Source of the DNA: Propionibacteriaceae bacterium
GTDB taxonomy: Bacteria > Actinomycetota > Actinomycetes > Propionibacteriales > Propionibacteriaceae
Length of the DNA stretch: 16,101 bases
Direction of reading: 5' to 3'
Assembly: GCA_905372155.1 (NCBI GenBank)
Contig: CAJPNZ010000072.1
Coordinates: 1-16,101 of the forward strand
Positions within the stretch are counted from its first letter, which is position 1. The number at the start of each line of letters is the position of its first letter. The position numbers and the translations under genes are program-made. The notes under the pieces were generated by a model. It searched no databases. It was not told where the DNA came from and was given only the letters and a program-made list of their open reading frames with translations. Positions 1-5,885 of this stretch are shown in pieces.

Positions 1-405
1 GGGGTTTTGCTGAGGTCCTTTCGCGACCGCCGGTTTGGCCGCGGGCTGCTTGGCGATGGGCCGTTCGCGGGGAGCGTCGTCGCCTCGTTCCTGACGCGGT
101 CTCGGCCCCGGCAGGAAACGAGCCACGACGAGCAACAGGATTCCCAGGCCACCGATGCCGGCGCCCCAGCTCATCGTGTTTGTCCACCCGGTGCGGTTCA
201 CCCAGGCGATCAGGCTCTCGATGCCACTCACCAGCAGATCCGACATACCCGTCAGGAGGAGTCCCAGGGGCAGCAGCGCGAAACCGATCCCGGCGAGCAG
301 GGTTCGCGGGCTGCGGCTGCGGGCGAACAACCCGGCCGTGATGGCCACGATGACGGTCATGACTGCGATGGTGACAAACAGCGACGTACCCATGTGCTCA
401 AGCAT
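1..405 (-). CDS. Small membrane protein of unknown function (C-terminus cut by window edge)
   Basis: The minus strand is open from an ATG at 405 to the left edge, giving 135 visible codons without a stop. A GGAG lies about 8 bases upstream of this ATG; a second in-frame ATG at 393 is an alternative. The protein begins MLEHMGTSLFVTIAVMTVIV and shows three hydrophobic stretches, at about residues 6-24, 32-52 and 74-92, with short polar loops between them (ARSRSP and a segment near NRTGWTN). The last visible 40 residues are a hydrophilic tail rich in Pro, Arg, Lys, Ala and Gln, probably cytoplasmic. I do not recognise the family; it resembles small three-helix membrane proteins seen in other actinobacteria that carry no reliable function. 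It is divergent from the MFS gene. The tail continues outside the window, so the length is unknown. Confidence 0.7.
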   Translation of the reverse strand, partial: MLEHMGTSLFVTIAVMTVIVAITAGLFARSRSPRTLLAGIGFALLPLGLLLTGMSDLLVSGIESLIAWVNRTGWTNTMSWGAGIGGLGILLLVVARFLPGPRPRQERGDDAPRERPIAKQPAAKPAVAKGPQQNP

Positions 406-436
406 TCCACACGCTCCGCCGCGGCGGTGACCAGAC

Positions 437-466
437 TTGTGGAACCTGTTTCACGGAGTTTAAGGT
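437..466 (+). promoter_or_regulatory. Candidate sigma-A-type promoter for the MFS gene
   Basis: TTGTGG (437-442) and TAAGGT (461-466) are separated by 18 bases and face the MFS gene in the divergent gap. The match to consensus is only partial. Transcription from here would give a leader of about 175 bases that contains the 470-497 hairpin. No better pair was seen in the 245-bp gap, and no convincing promoter for the leftward gene was found. Confidence 0.3.
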
Positions 467-469
467 TTT

Positions 470-497
470 CCCGGTGGGACGGGCCCGCCCCACCGGG
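470..497. repeat. Strong GC-rich inverted repeat in the divergent gap
   Basis: CCCGGTGGG (470-478) and CCCACCGGG (489-497) form a perfect 9-bp stem around a 10-base loop that contains GGGCCC. Neither strand has a T-run after the stem; the T-rich bases precede it on the plus strand. It therefore does not look like an intrinsic terminator for either gene. It could be an operator or a structured 5' leader element of the MFS transcript. Confidence 0.55.
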
Positions 498-650
498 CTG
501 GCGGCATTCAACGATGCACAGGGGAACCCGGTCGGATCCCGGGACTGACGCGCAACGGTGGGTGGTCGCCTCACGATGAGGCGGAACCACGAGTCCGAGC
601 ACCTGGCCAGCCCTCACGAGAGCCTCGCGCCCAGGTTCGACAGGAGTTCC

Positions 651-2066
651 GTGACAACATCCATCGCCCGCCAACGCCGCCACTCCAGCGCCCAGGAATC
701 GATGGCTGGCGAAACCGGGCAGAGAACCGGGGCGGGGGAACCCGGATCTTCCGGGCGAGGCGGCAGACGGCGTGGATCGTTGGCGATGCTGGCGGCCCTG
801 CCGGCACCGCTGCGGCTGGTCATCATCACCCAGTTCGCCTTCAACGTCGGTTTCTACCTGGTGGTTCCCTTCATCGCGGCGCACCTGGCCAAGGACCTCC
901 TGCTCGCCGAGTGGATCATCGGGCTGCTGCTGGGGCTGCGAACGTTCTCCCAGCAGGGCATGTTCTTCCTGGGAGGCGCGCTCGCCGACCGCTTCGGGAT
1001 CAAGAGTGCCATCCTCGTCGGATGCGCCATCCGCATTTGTGGATTCCTGGCTCTCGCCGTCGCCGACGAGGTCTTCGGGGTGATGGTGGGCGTGATCCTG
1101 ATCGGGTTCGCGGCGGCGCTGTTCTCGCCCGCGGTGGAATCCGCGATCGTCGCCTGGGCCGGTGAGGCCGAGGCCGGCGACGGGATGGCGCCCCGGGAGG
1201 AGATCATCGGGCTCGAGATGATGGCCTCCCAACTGGGATCCGTCGTCGGCCCCGTGCTGGGAGGCGTTCTCCTGCTCATCCCGTTCCGGCTGACGTGCCT
1301 GCTGGCCGCGGGAGTTTTCACCCTGATCATGCTGGCCCAGGTCATCTGGCTGCCTCGGGGAAGCCGCATCGGGCAGTCCACCCCGGTCCGGGAATCCGTG
1401 GGCCACGTGCTGGCCAATCGCCGGTTCCTGGTTTTCGCGCTGATCCACTGCACCTGCCTGATCGCCTACAACCAGTTCTACCTGGCCATCCCCGTCGAAC
1501 TGAACCGGATCGGCGTTCCGGGCGCCGACATCACCTGGTTGTTCGGGATGGCCGCCGTGCTCACCGTGGCGCTGCAGTTGCCCGTAACGCGCATGGTCGC
1601 CCACTGGCCGACCGCTCGCGTCCTGGGGTGGGGATACGCCCTGATGGCCGCTGGTCTCCTGGGGGTGGCCGCGTTCGCGGCCCTGCCGCCCCTGCCCGGG
1701 GTGCTGGCCTTCCTGCCCTCGGTGCTGTTCGTGGTCGGGCTCCACGTCGGGCAGGTCCTCGTCATGCCCGCGGCGCGCGGTGTCGTCGCGGACCTGTCCG
1801 GAGGGCAACGGCTGGGCAGCCACCTCGGGATGCTCGCATCCGTCGGCGGTCTGGCCGTGCTGTTGGGCAGCACCGGAATCGGCCTTCTCCTGCCCTTGGC
1901 GGAGACCCCGCAGCCGCTCGCACCCGTGCCCTGGGTGGTTCTGGCAGGCCTTCCCGCGATCTCCTGTGTCGCCGTGGTCGTTTTCTGCCGGAGAAGCCAG
2001 CGCGATGCCTCGGGGCGATGTGATGAAATCGTCCAGGACCGCCGACCACTGCACGGCCCGCGGTGA
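651..2066 (+). CDS. Major facilitator superfamily (MFS) transporter
   Basis: This is a multi-pass membrane transporter with roughly twelve hydrophobic segments after a polar, Arg/Ser/Gly-rich N-terminus. The MFS signature between helices 2 and 3 is visible as GGALADRFGIK (about residues 108-118 of the 471-residue form). The second half contains a long Ala/Leu/Pro-rich helix pair, and the C-terminus is short and charged. MFS proteins of this size are proton-coupled exporters or uptake carriers; the substrate cannot be read from the sequence. The start is uncertain. GTG 651 has AGGAG four bases upstream, ATG 702 has AGGA at the same distance, and the frame is open back to GTG 558, which has no ribosome site. 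I chose 651. The gene stands 68 bp ahead of the SUFU gene and may be transcribed alone. Confidence 0.85.
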   Translation: MTTSIARQRRHSSAQESMAGETGQRTGAGEPGSSGRGGRRRGSLAMLAALPAPLRLVIITQFAFNVGFYLVVPFIAAHLAKDLLLAEWIIGLLLGLRTFSQQGMFFLGGALADRFGIKSAILVGCAIRICGFLALAVADEVFGVMVGVILIGFAAALFSPAVESAIVAWAGEAEAGDGMAPREEIIGLEMMASQLGSVVGPVLGGVLLLIPFRLTCLLAAGVFTLIMLAQVIWLPRGSRIGQSTPVRESVGHVLANRRFLVFALIHCTCLIAYNQFYLAIPVELNRIGVPGADITWLFGMAAVLTVALQLPVTRMVAHWPTARVLGWGYALMAAGLLGVAAFAALPPLPGVLAFLPSVLFVVGLHVGQVLVMPAARGVVADLSGGQRLGSHLGMLASVGGLAVLLGSTGIGLLLPLAETPQPLAPVPWVVLAGLPAISCVAVVVFCRRSQRDASGRCDEIVQDRRPLHGPR

Positions 2067-2096
2067 GTGCCCGAAAGTTGAACCGACACTGAAACT

Positions 2097-2128
2097 GTGA
2101 ACTTCTGGTCACCCCTTGTCGATAAACT
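2097..2128 (+). promoter_or_regulatory. Candidate promoter for the SUFU gene, possibly giving a leaderless mRNA
   Basis: TAAACT at 2123-2128 fits the TANNNT -10 pattern and ends six bases before the ATG at 2135. GTGAAC at 2097-2102 is a weak -35 candidate. No clear Shine-Dalgarno sequence precedes the ATG, only GGCGGG directly against it. Transcription would then begin at or near the A of ATG, as is common for leaderless actinobacterial genes. Confidence 0.4.
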
Positions 2129-2134
2129 GGCGGG

Positions 2135-3247
2135 ATGGGAATCTTGAACGGACTGTTCGGCCGGGAGTCGGCGACTGGCCACAAAACCGAGGCAGGAGCA
2201 GAGGACAGCCCCGGCTGGGAAGCCATCACGGAGGCCTGCGAACGGATCTACCCGGATCAGGTCGCTCCCTTTCACGTCAGCACCTTGGTTCCCAGTTTCC
2301 TGAGCGATGACGATTCAGACGACCCACTGGACGGCATCTCCGTCTACCGTGCAGCACAACCCCGCCCACACTGGCACTACGTCACCTACGGACTGACCGA
2401 CCTCTACGGGGAACAGGGAGACTCCGGGGACGGGGTGTCCGGATACGGTTTCGAACTGACCTTCCGGCTCGCCGACGACGAGGTCTTGAAGGCCAAGGAG
2501 CCGCCCACCTGGCCGGTGAGCCTGCTCCAGAACCTGGCGCGCTATGTCTTCCGCACCGGAAATGGCTTCGCGCCCAACCATCACATCGATGCCAACGGCC
2601 CGATTTCCCTGGAGGAGGAGACCACCCAGACGGCACTCGGTTTCATCGAGGACCCGGATCTGGGCAGCATCGGGACCCCCAGCGGTTCCGTGCAGTTCGT
2701 TCAGCTCGTCGGGCTGACGGCCGAGGACCTCGATGACGTCAACAACTGGGACGCGGAGAAATTCTTCGCGCTCTTGACCGGTTCCCGGCCAAAAGGCATC
2801 ACCGAGCTGCGGGGCGTTTCGCTGCGGGCCGACCCGGAGATCGCGGCACGGATCGCGGAGGGCCGGAAGAAGGACGGATCGCAGATGGGCCAGGTCTTCA
2901 TCGACGTGCTCAGGATCGCATCCGAGGGTGGCATGCCGATGCTGACCATCGGGGCCCGCGTCGCCGGGGTCCTCGGGGAGAGACTCAACAGCCGTCTGCC
3001 CCACGGCCGCGAGTTCCTCCTCCACAGTCCCGACGCGGAACTGCTCTTCCTGCCCGGCGGCCACACCAGGATCCAGCTGGGGGACAAGGAAGCCACCCTG
3101 ACCCTTGACCCGGCCGACCTCTCCCGGCTGGCCGCCACCCTCAGGGCCCGGGCTGGCCAGTACATGGCGCCCGACGGGGTGATCTGGAACGTGGAACGCA
3201 CAGAGATCACCGACAGCGACGGCAACGTGATCGAAACCATAGGCTGA
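2135..3247 (+). CDS. Suppressor of Fused (SUFU) family protein
   Basis: The 370-residue protein matches the SUFU family along most of its length. In the N-terminal domain one sees GWEAITEACERIYPDQ (27-42), HWHYVTYGLTDLYG (79-92), GYGFELTFRL (103-112), PPTWP (123-127), NLARYVF (133-139) and FIEDPDLG (170-177), all hallmarks shared with animal SUFU. The C-terminal part carries a RLPHGREF-type segment, comparable with RLLHGRHF of the animal protein, so this is a two-domain form rather than an isolated N-domain. No signal peptide or membrane segment is seen, so it should be cytosolic. In animals SUFU binds Gli factors. Bacterial members have no settled cellular role, but some have been proposed as immunity proteins of polymorphic toxins. 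No toxin gene is adjacent here. It lies directly upstream of the infC leader on the same strand. Confidence 0.9.
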   Translation: MGILNGLFGRESATGHKTEAGAEDSPGWEAITEACERIYPDQVAPFHVSTLVPSFLSDDDSDDPLDGISVYRAAQPRPHWHYVTYGLTDLYGEQGDSGDGVSGYGFELTFRLADDEVLKAKEPPTWPVSLLQNLARYVFRTGNGFAPNHHIDANGPISLEEETTQTALGFIEDPDLGSIGTPSGSVQFVQLVGLTAEDLDDVNNWDAEKFFALLTGSRPKGITELRGVSLRADPEIAARIAEGRKKDGSQMGQVFIDVLRIASEGGMPMLTIGARVAGVLGERLNSRLPHGREFLLHSPDAELLFLPGGHTRIQLGDKEATLTLDPADLSRLAATLRARAGQYMAPDGVIWNVERTEITDSDGNVIETIG

Positions 3248-3254
3248 GAAACAT

Positions 3255-3283
3255 TTGTTTCCCGGGAGTGGGCGGGGTATTCT
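3255..3283 (+). promoter_or_regulatory. Candidate promoter of the infC-rpmI-rplT operon
   Basis: TTGTTT (3255-3260) and TATTCT (3278-3283) are separated by 17 bases and start just after the SUFU stop codon. Predicted transcription would begin near 3290 and give an infC leader of about 170 bases. A perfect TTGACA lies at 3293-3298 but has no -10 at the right distance. Confidence 0.4.
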
Positions 3284-3319
3284 TGCTGGCCGTTGACAGC
3301 GACGCGGAAGCGTTCGCCC

Positions 3320-3442
3320 ATGAAGTGGAGGCCTGATCTCCCACCCAGGTTGCAGTGGCGGCCGGGTCGGAACACACGCCACGGTGTGTCGTCAGGTCTT
3401 CGCGCATACGCGAAGGCCTTTCTCGTCGTTGAGGCCAGATAA
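3320..3442 (+). CDS. Possible 40-codon leader ORF in the infC leader (hypothetical)
   Basis: An ATG at 3320 opens a 40-codon frame that ends at TAA 3440-3442, twenty bases before infC. The product would be basic (starts MKWRPDLPPRLQW, ends AKAFLVVEAR). GGAAG about nine bases upstream is only a weak ribosome site. What makes it noteworthy is its position: it runs through all three leader hairpins, including the terminator-like one. Ribosomes translating it would therefore open that hairpin. It could equally be a chance open frame in GC-rich DNA. Confidence 0.25.
   Translation: MKWRPDLPPRLQWRPGRNTRHGVSSGLRAYAKAFLVVEAR
3395..3423 (+). terminator. Terminator/attenuator-like hairpin in the infC leader
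   Basis: A 10-bp stem (3395-3404 with 3409-3418, one G-T wobble) closes the tetraloop CATA and is followed by TTTCT. Two smaller hairpins lie upstream: 3325-3330 with 3338-3344, and the perfect ACACAC/GTGTGT pair at 3372-3377 and 3384-3389. It may end SUFU transcripts, but its place between the candidate promoter and infC suggests a transcription attenuator for the ribosomal-protein operon. I do not recognise it as a named leader family. Confidence 0.55.
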
Positions 3443-3452
3443 CGACAATCCT

Positions 3453-3457
3453 GGAGG
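3453..3457 (+). promoter_or_regulatory. Shine-Dalgarno site that fixes the ATC start of infC
   Basis: GGAGG stands five bases before ATC 3463. No ATG, GTG or TTG lies at a usable distance downstream, so this site supports the non-canonical start. Confidence 0.85.
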
Positions 3458-3462
3458 AACTC

Positions 3463-4143
3463 ATCAGCACTGAACCGCGGATCAACGAACGCATCCGAGT
3501 ACCCGAAGTCCGGCTCGTGGGCCCGAAGGGCGAGCAGGTCGGCATCGTGCGTCTCGAGGACGCCCTTCGCCTCGCAGTTGAGAGCGACCTCGACCTCGTC
3601 GAGGTGGCGCCCCAGGCGCGCCCCCCGGTTGCAAAGCTGATGGATTACGGCAAGTTCAAGTACGAGGCGGCGCAGAAGGCGCGGGACGCCCGTCGGAACC
3701 AGTCGAACACCATCACCAAGGAAATGAAGCTTCGTCTCAAGATCGACAACCACGATTACGAGACCAAGAAGGGCCATGTCGTCCGGTTCCTGAAGGCCGG
3801 TGACAAGGTGAAGATCACCATCATGTTCCGTGGGCGCGAGCAGTCCCGTCCGGAACTGGGCATCGACCTGCTGAAGCGGCTCGCCGACGACGTCGCCGAG
3901 CACGGTTTCGTCGAGTCCGCACCCAGGCAGGACGGCCGGAACATGCTGATGGTCCTCGGCCCCACTAAGAAGAAGACCGAGGCCAGGGCCGAACAGGCCG
4001 AGGAGCGGGACCGTCGCATGGAGCAGCGCAGGGCGAACGCCGAGGCGGAGAAGGCCGAGGAGGCCCGGCTCAGGGCCGCGGCCCGGCCGTCCAGGAAGAA
4101 GCGTGGCCCCGCCGACAACATGGACCCCGACATCGACCTGTGA
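3463..4143 (+). CDS. infC: Translation initiation factor IF-3, starting at an ATC codon
   Basis: IF-3 binds the 30S subunit, blocks premature joining of 50S and proofreads the start codon and initiator tRNA. The N-terminal domain is evident from STEPRINERIRVPEVRLVGP through LVEVAPQARPPVAKLMDYGK. The C-terminal domain includes HDYETKKGHVVRFL, KVKITIMFRGREQSRPELG and APRQDGRNMLMVLGP. An Arg/Glu/Ala-rich tail of about 55 residues follows, as in other actinobacterial IF-3 proteins. The nearest ordinary start (GTG 3517) would remove the conserved first 18 residues. The frame that matches the family begins at ATC 3463, five bases after GGAGG. IF-3 itself discriminates against such starts, so autoregulation is expected, as for the AUU start of Escherichia coli infC. 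The product is 226 residues. It is first in the infC-rpmI-rplT operon. Confidence 0.95.
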   Translation: MSTEPRINERIRVPEVRLVGPKGEQVGIVRLEDALRLAVESDLDLVEVAPQARPPVAKLMDYGKFKYEAAQKARDARRNQSNTITKEMKLRLKIDNHDYETKKGHVVRFLKAGDKVKITIMFRGREQSRPELGIDLLKRLADDVAEHGFVESAPRQDGRNMLMVLGPTKKKTEARAEQAEERDRRMEQRRANAEAEKAEEARLRAAARPSRKKRGPADNMDPDIDL

Positions 4144-4178
4144 CGCGGGCCGGTCACCAATCAGAAAGCGAGCCAACC

Positions 4179-4385
4179 ATGCCGAAGATGAAATCGCATT
4201 CGGGAACCAAGAAACGTGTCAAGGTAACCGGATCGGGCAAACTGATGCACCGTCAGGCGAACCTGGGACACCTCAACGCCCACAAGTCCTCCAAGCGGCT
4301 GCGTCGCCTCAAGGGCAACACCGAGATGGCCGGCTCCGACCTCAAGCAGGCCAAGGCGCTCCTCGCCGGTCACCCCGGCCGCTGA
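4179..4385 (+). CDS. rpmI: 50S ribosomal protein L35
   Basis: The 68-residue basic protein begins MPKMKSHSGTKKRVKVTGSG and continues KLMHRQANLGHLNAHKSSKR, the typical L35 pattern, at the family's usual length. It belongs to the large ribosomal subunit. The ATG at 4179 is chosen because all L35 proteins start with MPKMK; the frame is open further upstream to 4140 without homology. The ribosome site is weak (a GAAAGCGAG stretch). The gene follows infC after 35 bases. A short hairpin (GTGAC 4140-4144 with GTCAC 4153-4157) covers the infC stop codon and might influence coupling between the two genes. Confidence 0.97.
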   Translation: MPKMKSHSGTKKRVKVTGSGKLMHRQANLGHLNAHKSSKRLRRLKGNTEMAGSDLKQAKALLAGHPGR

Positions 4386-4451
4386 GCCCCCTCCGATACC
4401 CAGTACACACCCGTGGGCCGGGAGCGACCGGCCGAAGAACAAGGAGTAACC

Positions 4452-4820
4452 ATGGCACGCGTCAAGCGTTCTGTGAATGCGAAGAAGAAGCGTCGCGAGG
4501 TGCTGGAGCTGGCCTCCGGCTACCGTGGGCAGCGTTCGCGTCTGTACCGCAAGGCGAAGGAGCAGATCCTCCACTCCGCCACCTACGCCTACCGCGACCG
4601 CCGGGCCAGGAAGGGTGATTTCCGTGCCCTGTGGATTCAACGCATCAACGCCGCCGCCCGTGCGGAGGGCCTGACCTACAACCGCTTCATCAACGGCCTG
4701 AAGAACGCCGGAGTGGAGGTGGATCGCAAGATCCTCGCCGACCTGGCCGTCACCGACGCCGAGGCGTTCAACGCCCTGGTCGCGGTCGCCCGCGAGAACC
4801 AGACCCCGGCTGCCGCCTGA
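4452..4820 (+). CDS. rplT: 50S ribosomal protein L20
   Basis: L20 is an early-assembly protein of the large subunit and in several bacteria represses its own operon by binding the mRNA. The 122-residue product begins MARVKRSVNAKKKRREVLEL and contains GYRGQRSRLYRKAKEQ (about 20-35), RDRRARKGDFRALWIQRINA and GLTYNRFINGLKNAGVEVDR, all standard L20 segments. The ATG at 4452 follows AAGGAG (4441-4446) at five bases. It lies 66 bases after rpmI. The downstream methyltransferase frame begins two bases after the rplT stop codon. Confidence 0.97.
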   Translation: MARVKRSVNAKKKRREVLELASGYRGQRSRLYRKAKEQILHSATYAYRDRRARKGDFRALWIQRINAAARAEGLTYNRFINGLKNAGVEVDRKILADLAVTDAEAFNALVAVARENQTPAAA

Positions 4821-4822
4821 GC

Positions 4823-5623
4823 GTGGCCCCGGAACACAACACGAACGCAGCACGCGAGCTTCCCGGCTCCGTGCTGCGTTCAGTTCGTCGGCTGAGGAAC
4901 CGGCGCGGCCGCGAACTGGCGGGGGAATTCCTCGCCGAGGGACGCCAGGCGGTGCGGGAAGCGCTCGCCGCGGACGGTCTGGTCACAGGTGTGATCGTCG
5001 CCGATCCCGAACGTCATGCCGATCTCTTTGAAGGTCTCGACGTTCCCGTGTGGCTGGGGGCCGAGGCCGCTATGCGGCAGCTGTCCGACACCGTCACCCC
5101 GCAGGGCGTCGTCGCGGTGTGCCGGCAGCCGCGATTCGGGTGGGAGGATGTCGACGGCGCACGTCTGCTTGTGATCTGCGCCCAGGTACGTGACCCCGGG
5201 AACGCGGGAACCGTGATCCGCTGCGCAGACGCCTTCGGGGCGGACGGTGTCATCCTCACGTCGGGGTCCGTGGAGGTCTGGAACCCCAAGACCGTGCGCT
5301 CCTCCGTCGGATCGCTGTTCCACCTGCCGATCCTCACAGGAATCGACCTCGCCGACGCTATTGCTCATGTGCGTTCCCGGGGCATGCAGGTGCTTGCAGC
5401 CGACGGCGACGGCGAACCCCTGGACCTCCTCGCCGCCTCCGGTGACCTGGCGAAACCATCGGCCTGGCTGATGGGCAACGAGGCGTGGGGACTGCCCGCC
5501 GAGGACGCGGCCCTGGCCGATCGGGTGGTCGCCGTCCCGATGTGGGGCGCCGCGGAGAGCCTCAACCTGTCATCCGCAGCCGCCATCTGTCTCTACCAGA
5601 CGGCTTCTGCTCAACGTCGCTGA
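4823..5623 (+). CDS. TrmH/SpoU-family RNA 2'-O-ribose methyltransferase (TsnR-like)
   Basis: This is an S-adenosylmethionine-dependent enzyme of the knotted SPOUT class that methylates a ribose in rRNA or tRNA. The N-terminal RNA-substrate domain is recognisable around GEFLAEGRQAVREAL (about residues 34-48). The three SpoU motifs follow: VRDPGNAGTVIRCADAFGAD, LMGNEAWGLP, and the C-terminal AAESLNLSSAAAICLYQ that forms the knot and cofactor pocket. The position after rplT matches M. tuberculosis tsnR (Rv1644). The exact target nucleotide cannot be inferred. The start is uncertain: GTG 4823, two bases after the rplT stop, suits translational coupling and gives 266 residues; GTG 4871 would give 250 and lies inside the 3' arm of a strong hairpin. 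Neither has a Shine-Dalgarno site. Confidence 0.9.
   Translation: MAPEHNTNAARELPGSVLRSVRRLRNRRGRELAGEFLAEGRQAVREALAADGLVTGVIVADPERHADLFEGLDVPVWLGAEAAMRQLSDTVTPQGVVAVCRQPRFGWEDVDGARLLVICAQVRDPGNAGTVIRCADAFGADGVILTSGSVEVWNPKTVRSSVGSLFHLPILTGIDLADAIAHVRSRGMQVLAADGDGEPLDLLAASGDLAKPSAWLMGNEAWGLPAEDAALADRVVAVPMWGAAESLNLSSAAAICLYQTASAQRR
4843..4881 (+). other. Very strong hairpin between rplT and the methyltransferase core
   Basis: GAACGCAGCACG (4843-4854) pairs perfectly with CGTGCTGCGTTC (4870-4881) over 12 bp. After one bulged C, GAGC (4856-4859) pairs with GCTC (4866-4869) around a six-base loop. No T-run follows (AGTTCGTC). It starts 23 bases after the rplT stop codon. It could be a terminator of the ribosomal-protein operon, an RNA-processing or stability element, or a structure that hides the alternative GTG start at 4871. 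Confidence 0.75.
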
Positions 5624-5826
5624 AACTGCCCGTCGCCCCTCACTCCGCTTCCGCTGGCTCCGGCCCGCCGCCCCGACCCGTCCGCAGCTTCACCGGCCTT
5701 GTTCGCGTTTGCCGAGTTCGTCCATGGCGCACCTGCGATTCGGGAACAGCAGACCGACGGGATGGCGACGACCTCTTTACACGACATCTGATTTCCCGTT
5801 CAAGGATCTCAACGGCGGCGATGCGG

Positions 5827-5857
5827 TTGTCCCCGCCAGCAGGGGGCTTACTAGACT
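5827..5857 (+). promoter_or_regulatory. Candidate promoter of pheST
   Basis: TTGTCC (5827-5832) is followed by TACTAG (5849-5854, spacing 16) and by TAGACT (5852-5857, spacing 19); either could serve as the -10. CAGCAG (5838-5843) and CTGCTG (5861-5866) form an inverted pair that straddles the -10 region. The rest of the 262-bp gap (5624-5885) holds no gene, terminator or T-box-like element that I can see. Confidence 0.35.
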
Positions 5858-5885
5858 CAGCTGCTGTAGCTGGAAGGGGAGATCC

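Noticed and set aside
357..2054. A 565-codon minus-strand open frame opposite the MFS gene
   Set aside because: The composition (Gly, Gln, Arg, His, Asp-rich) is typical of a shadow frame in GC-rich DNA. The plus strand encodes a clear membrane transporter.
3293..3298. Perfect TTGACA as the infC -35 box
   Set aside because: At 16-18 bases downstream the sequence is GC-rich (around GCCCAT) with no acceptable -10; the pair at 3255-3283 fits better.
5709..5885. N-terminal extension of pheS to 5709
   Set aside because: The extra residues have no PheS similarity, while ATG 5886 has a good ribosome site and fits the family start; the extension also covers the promoter candidate.
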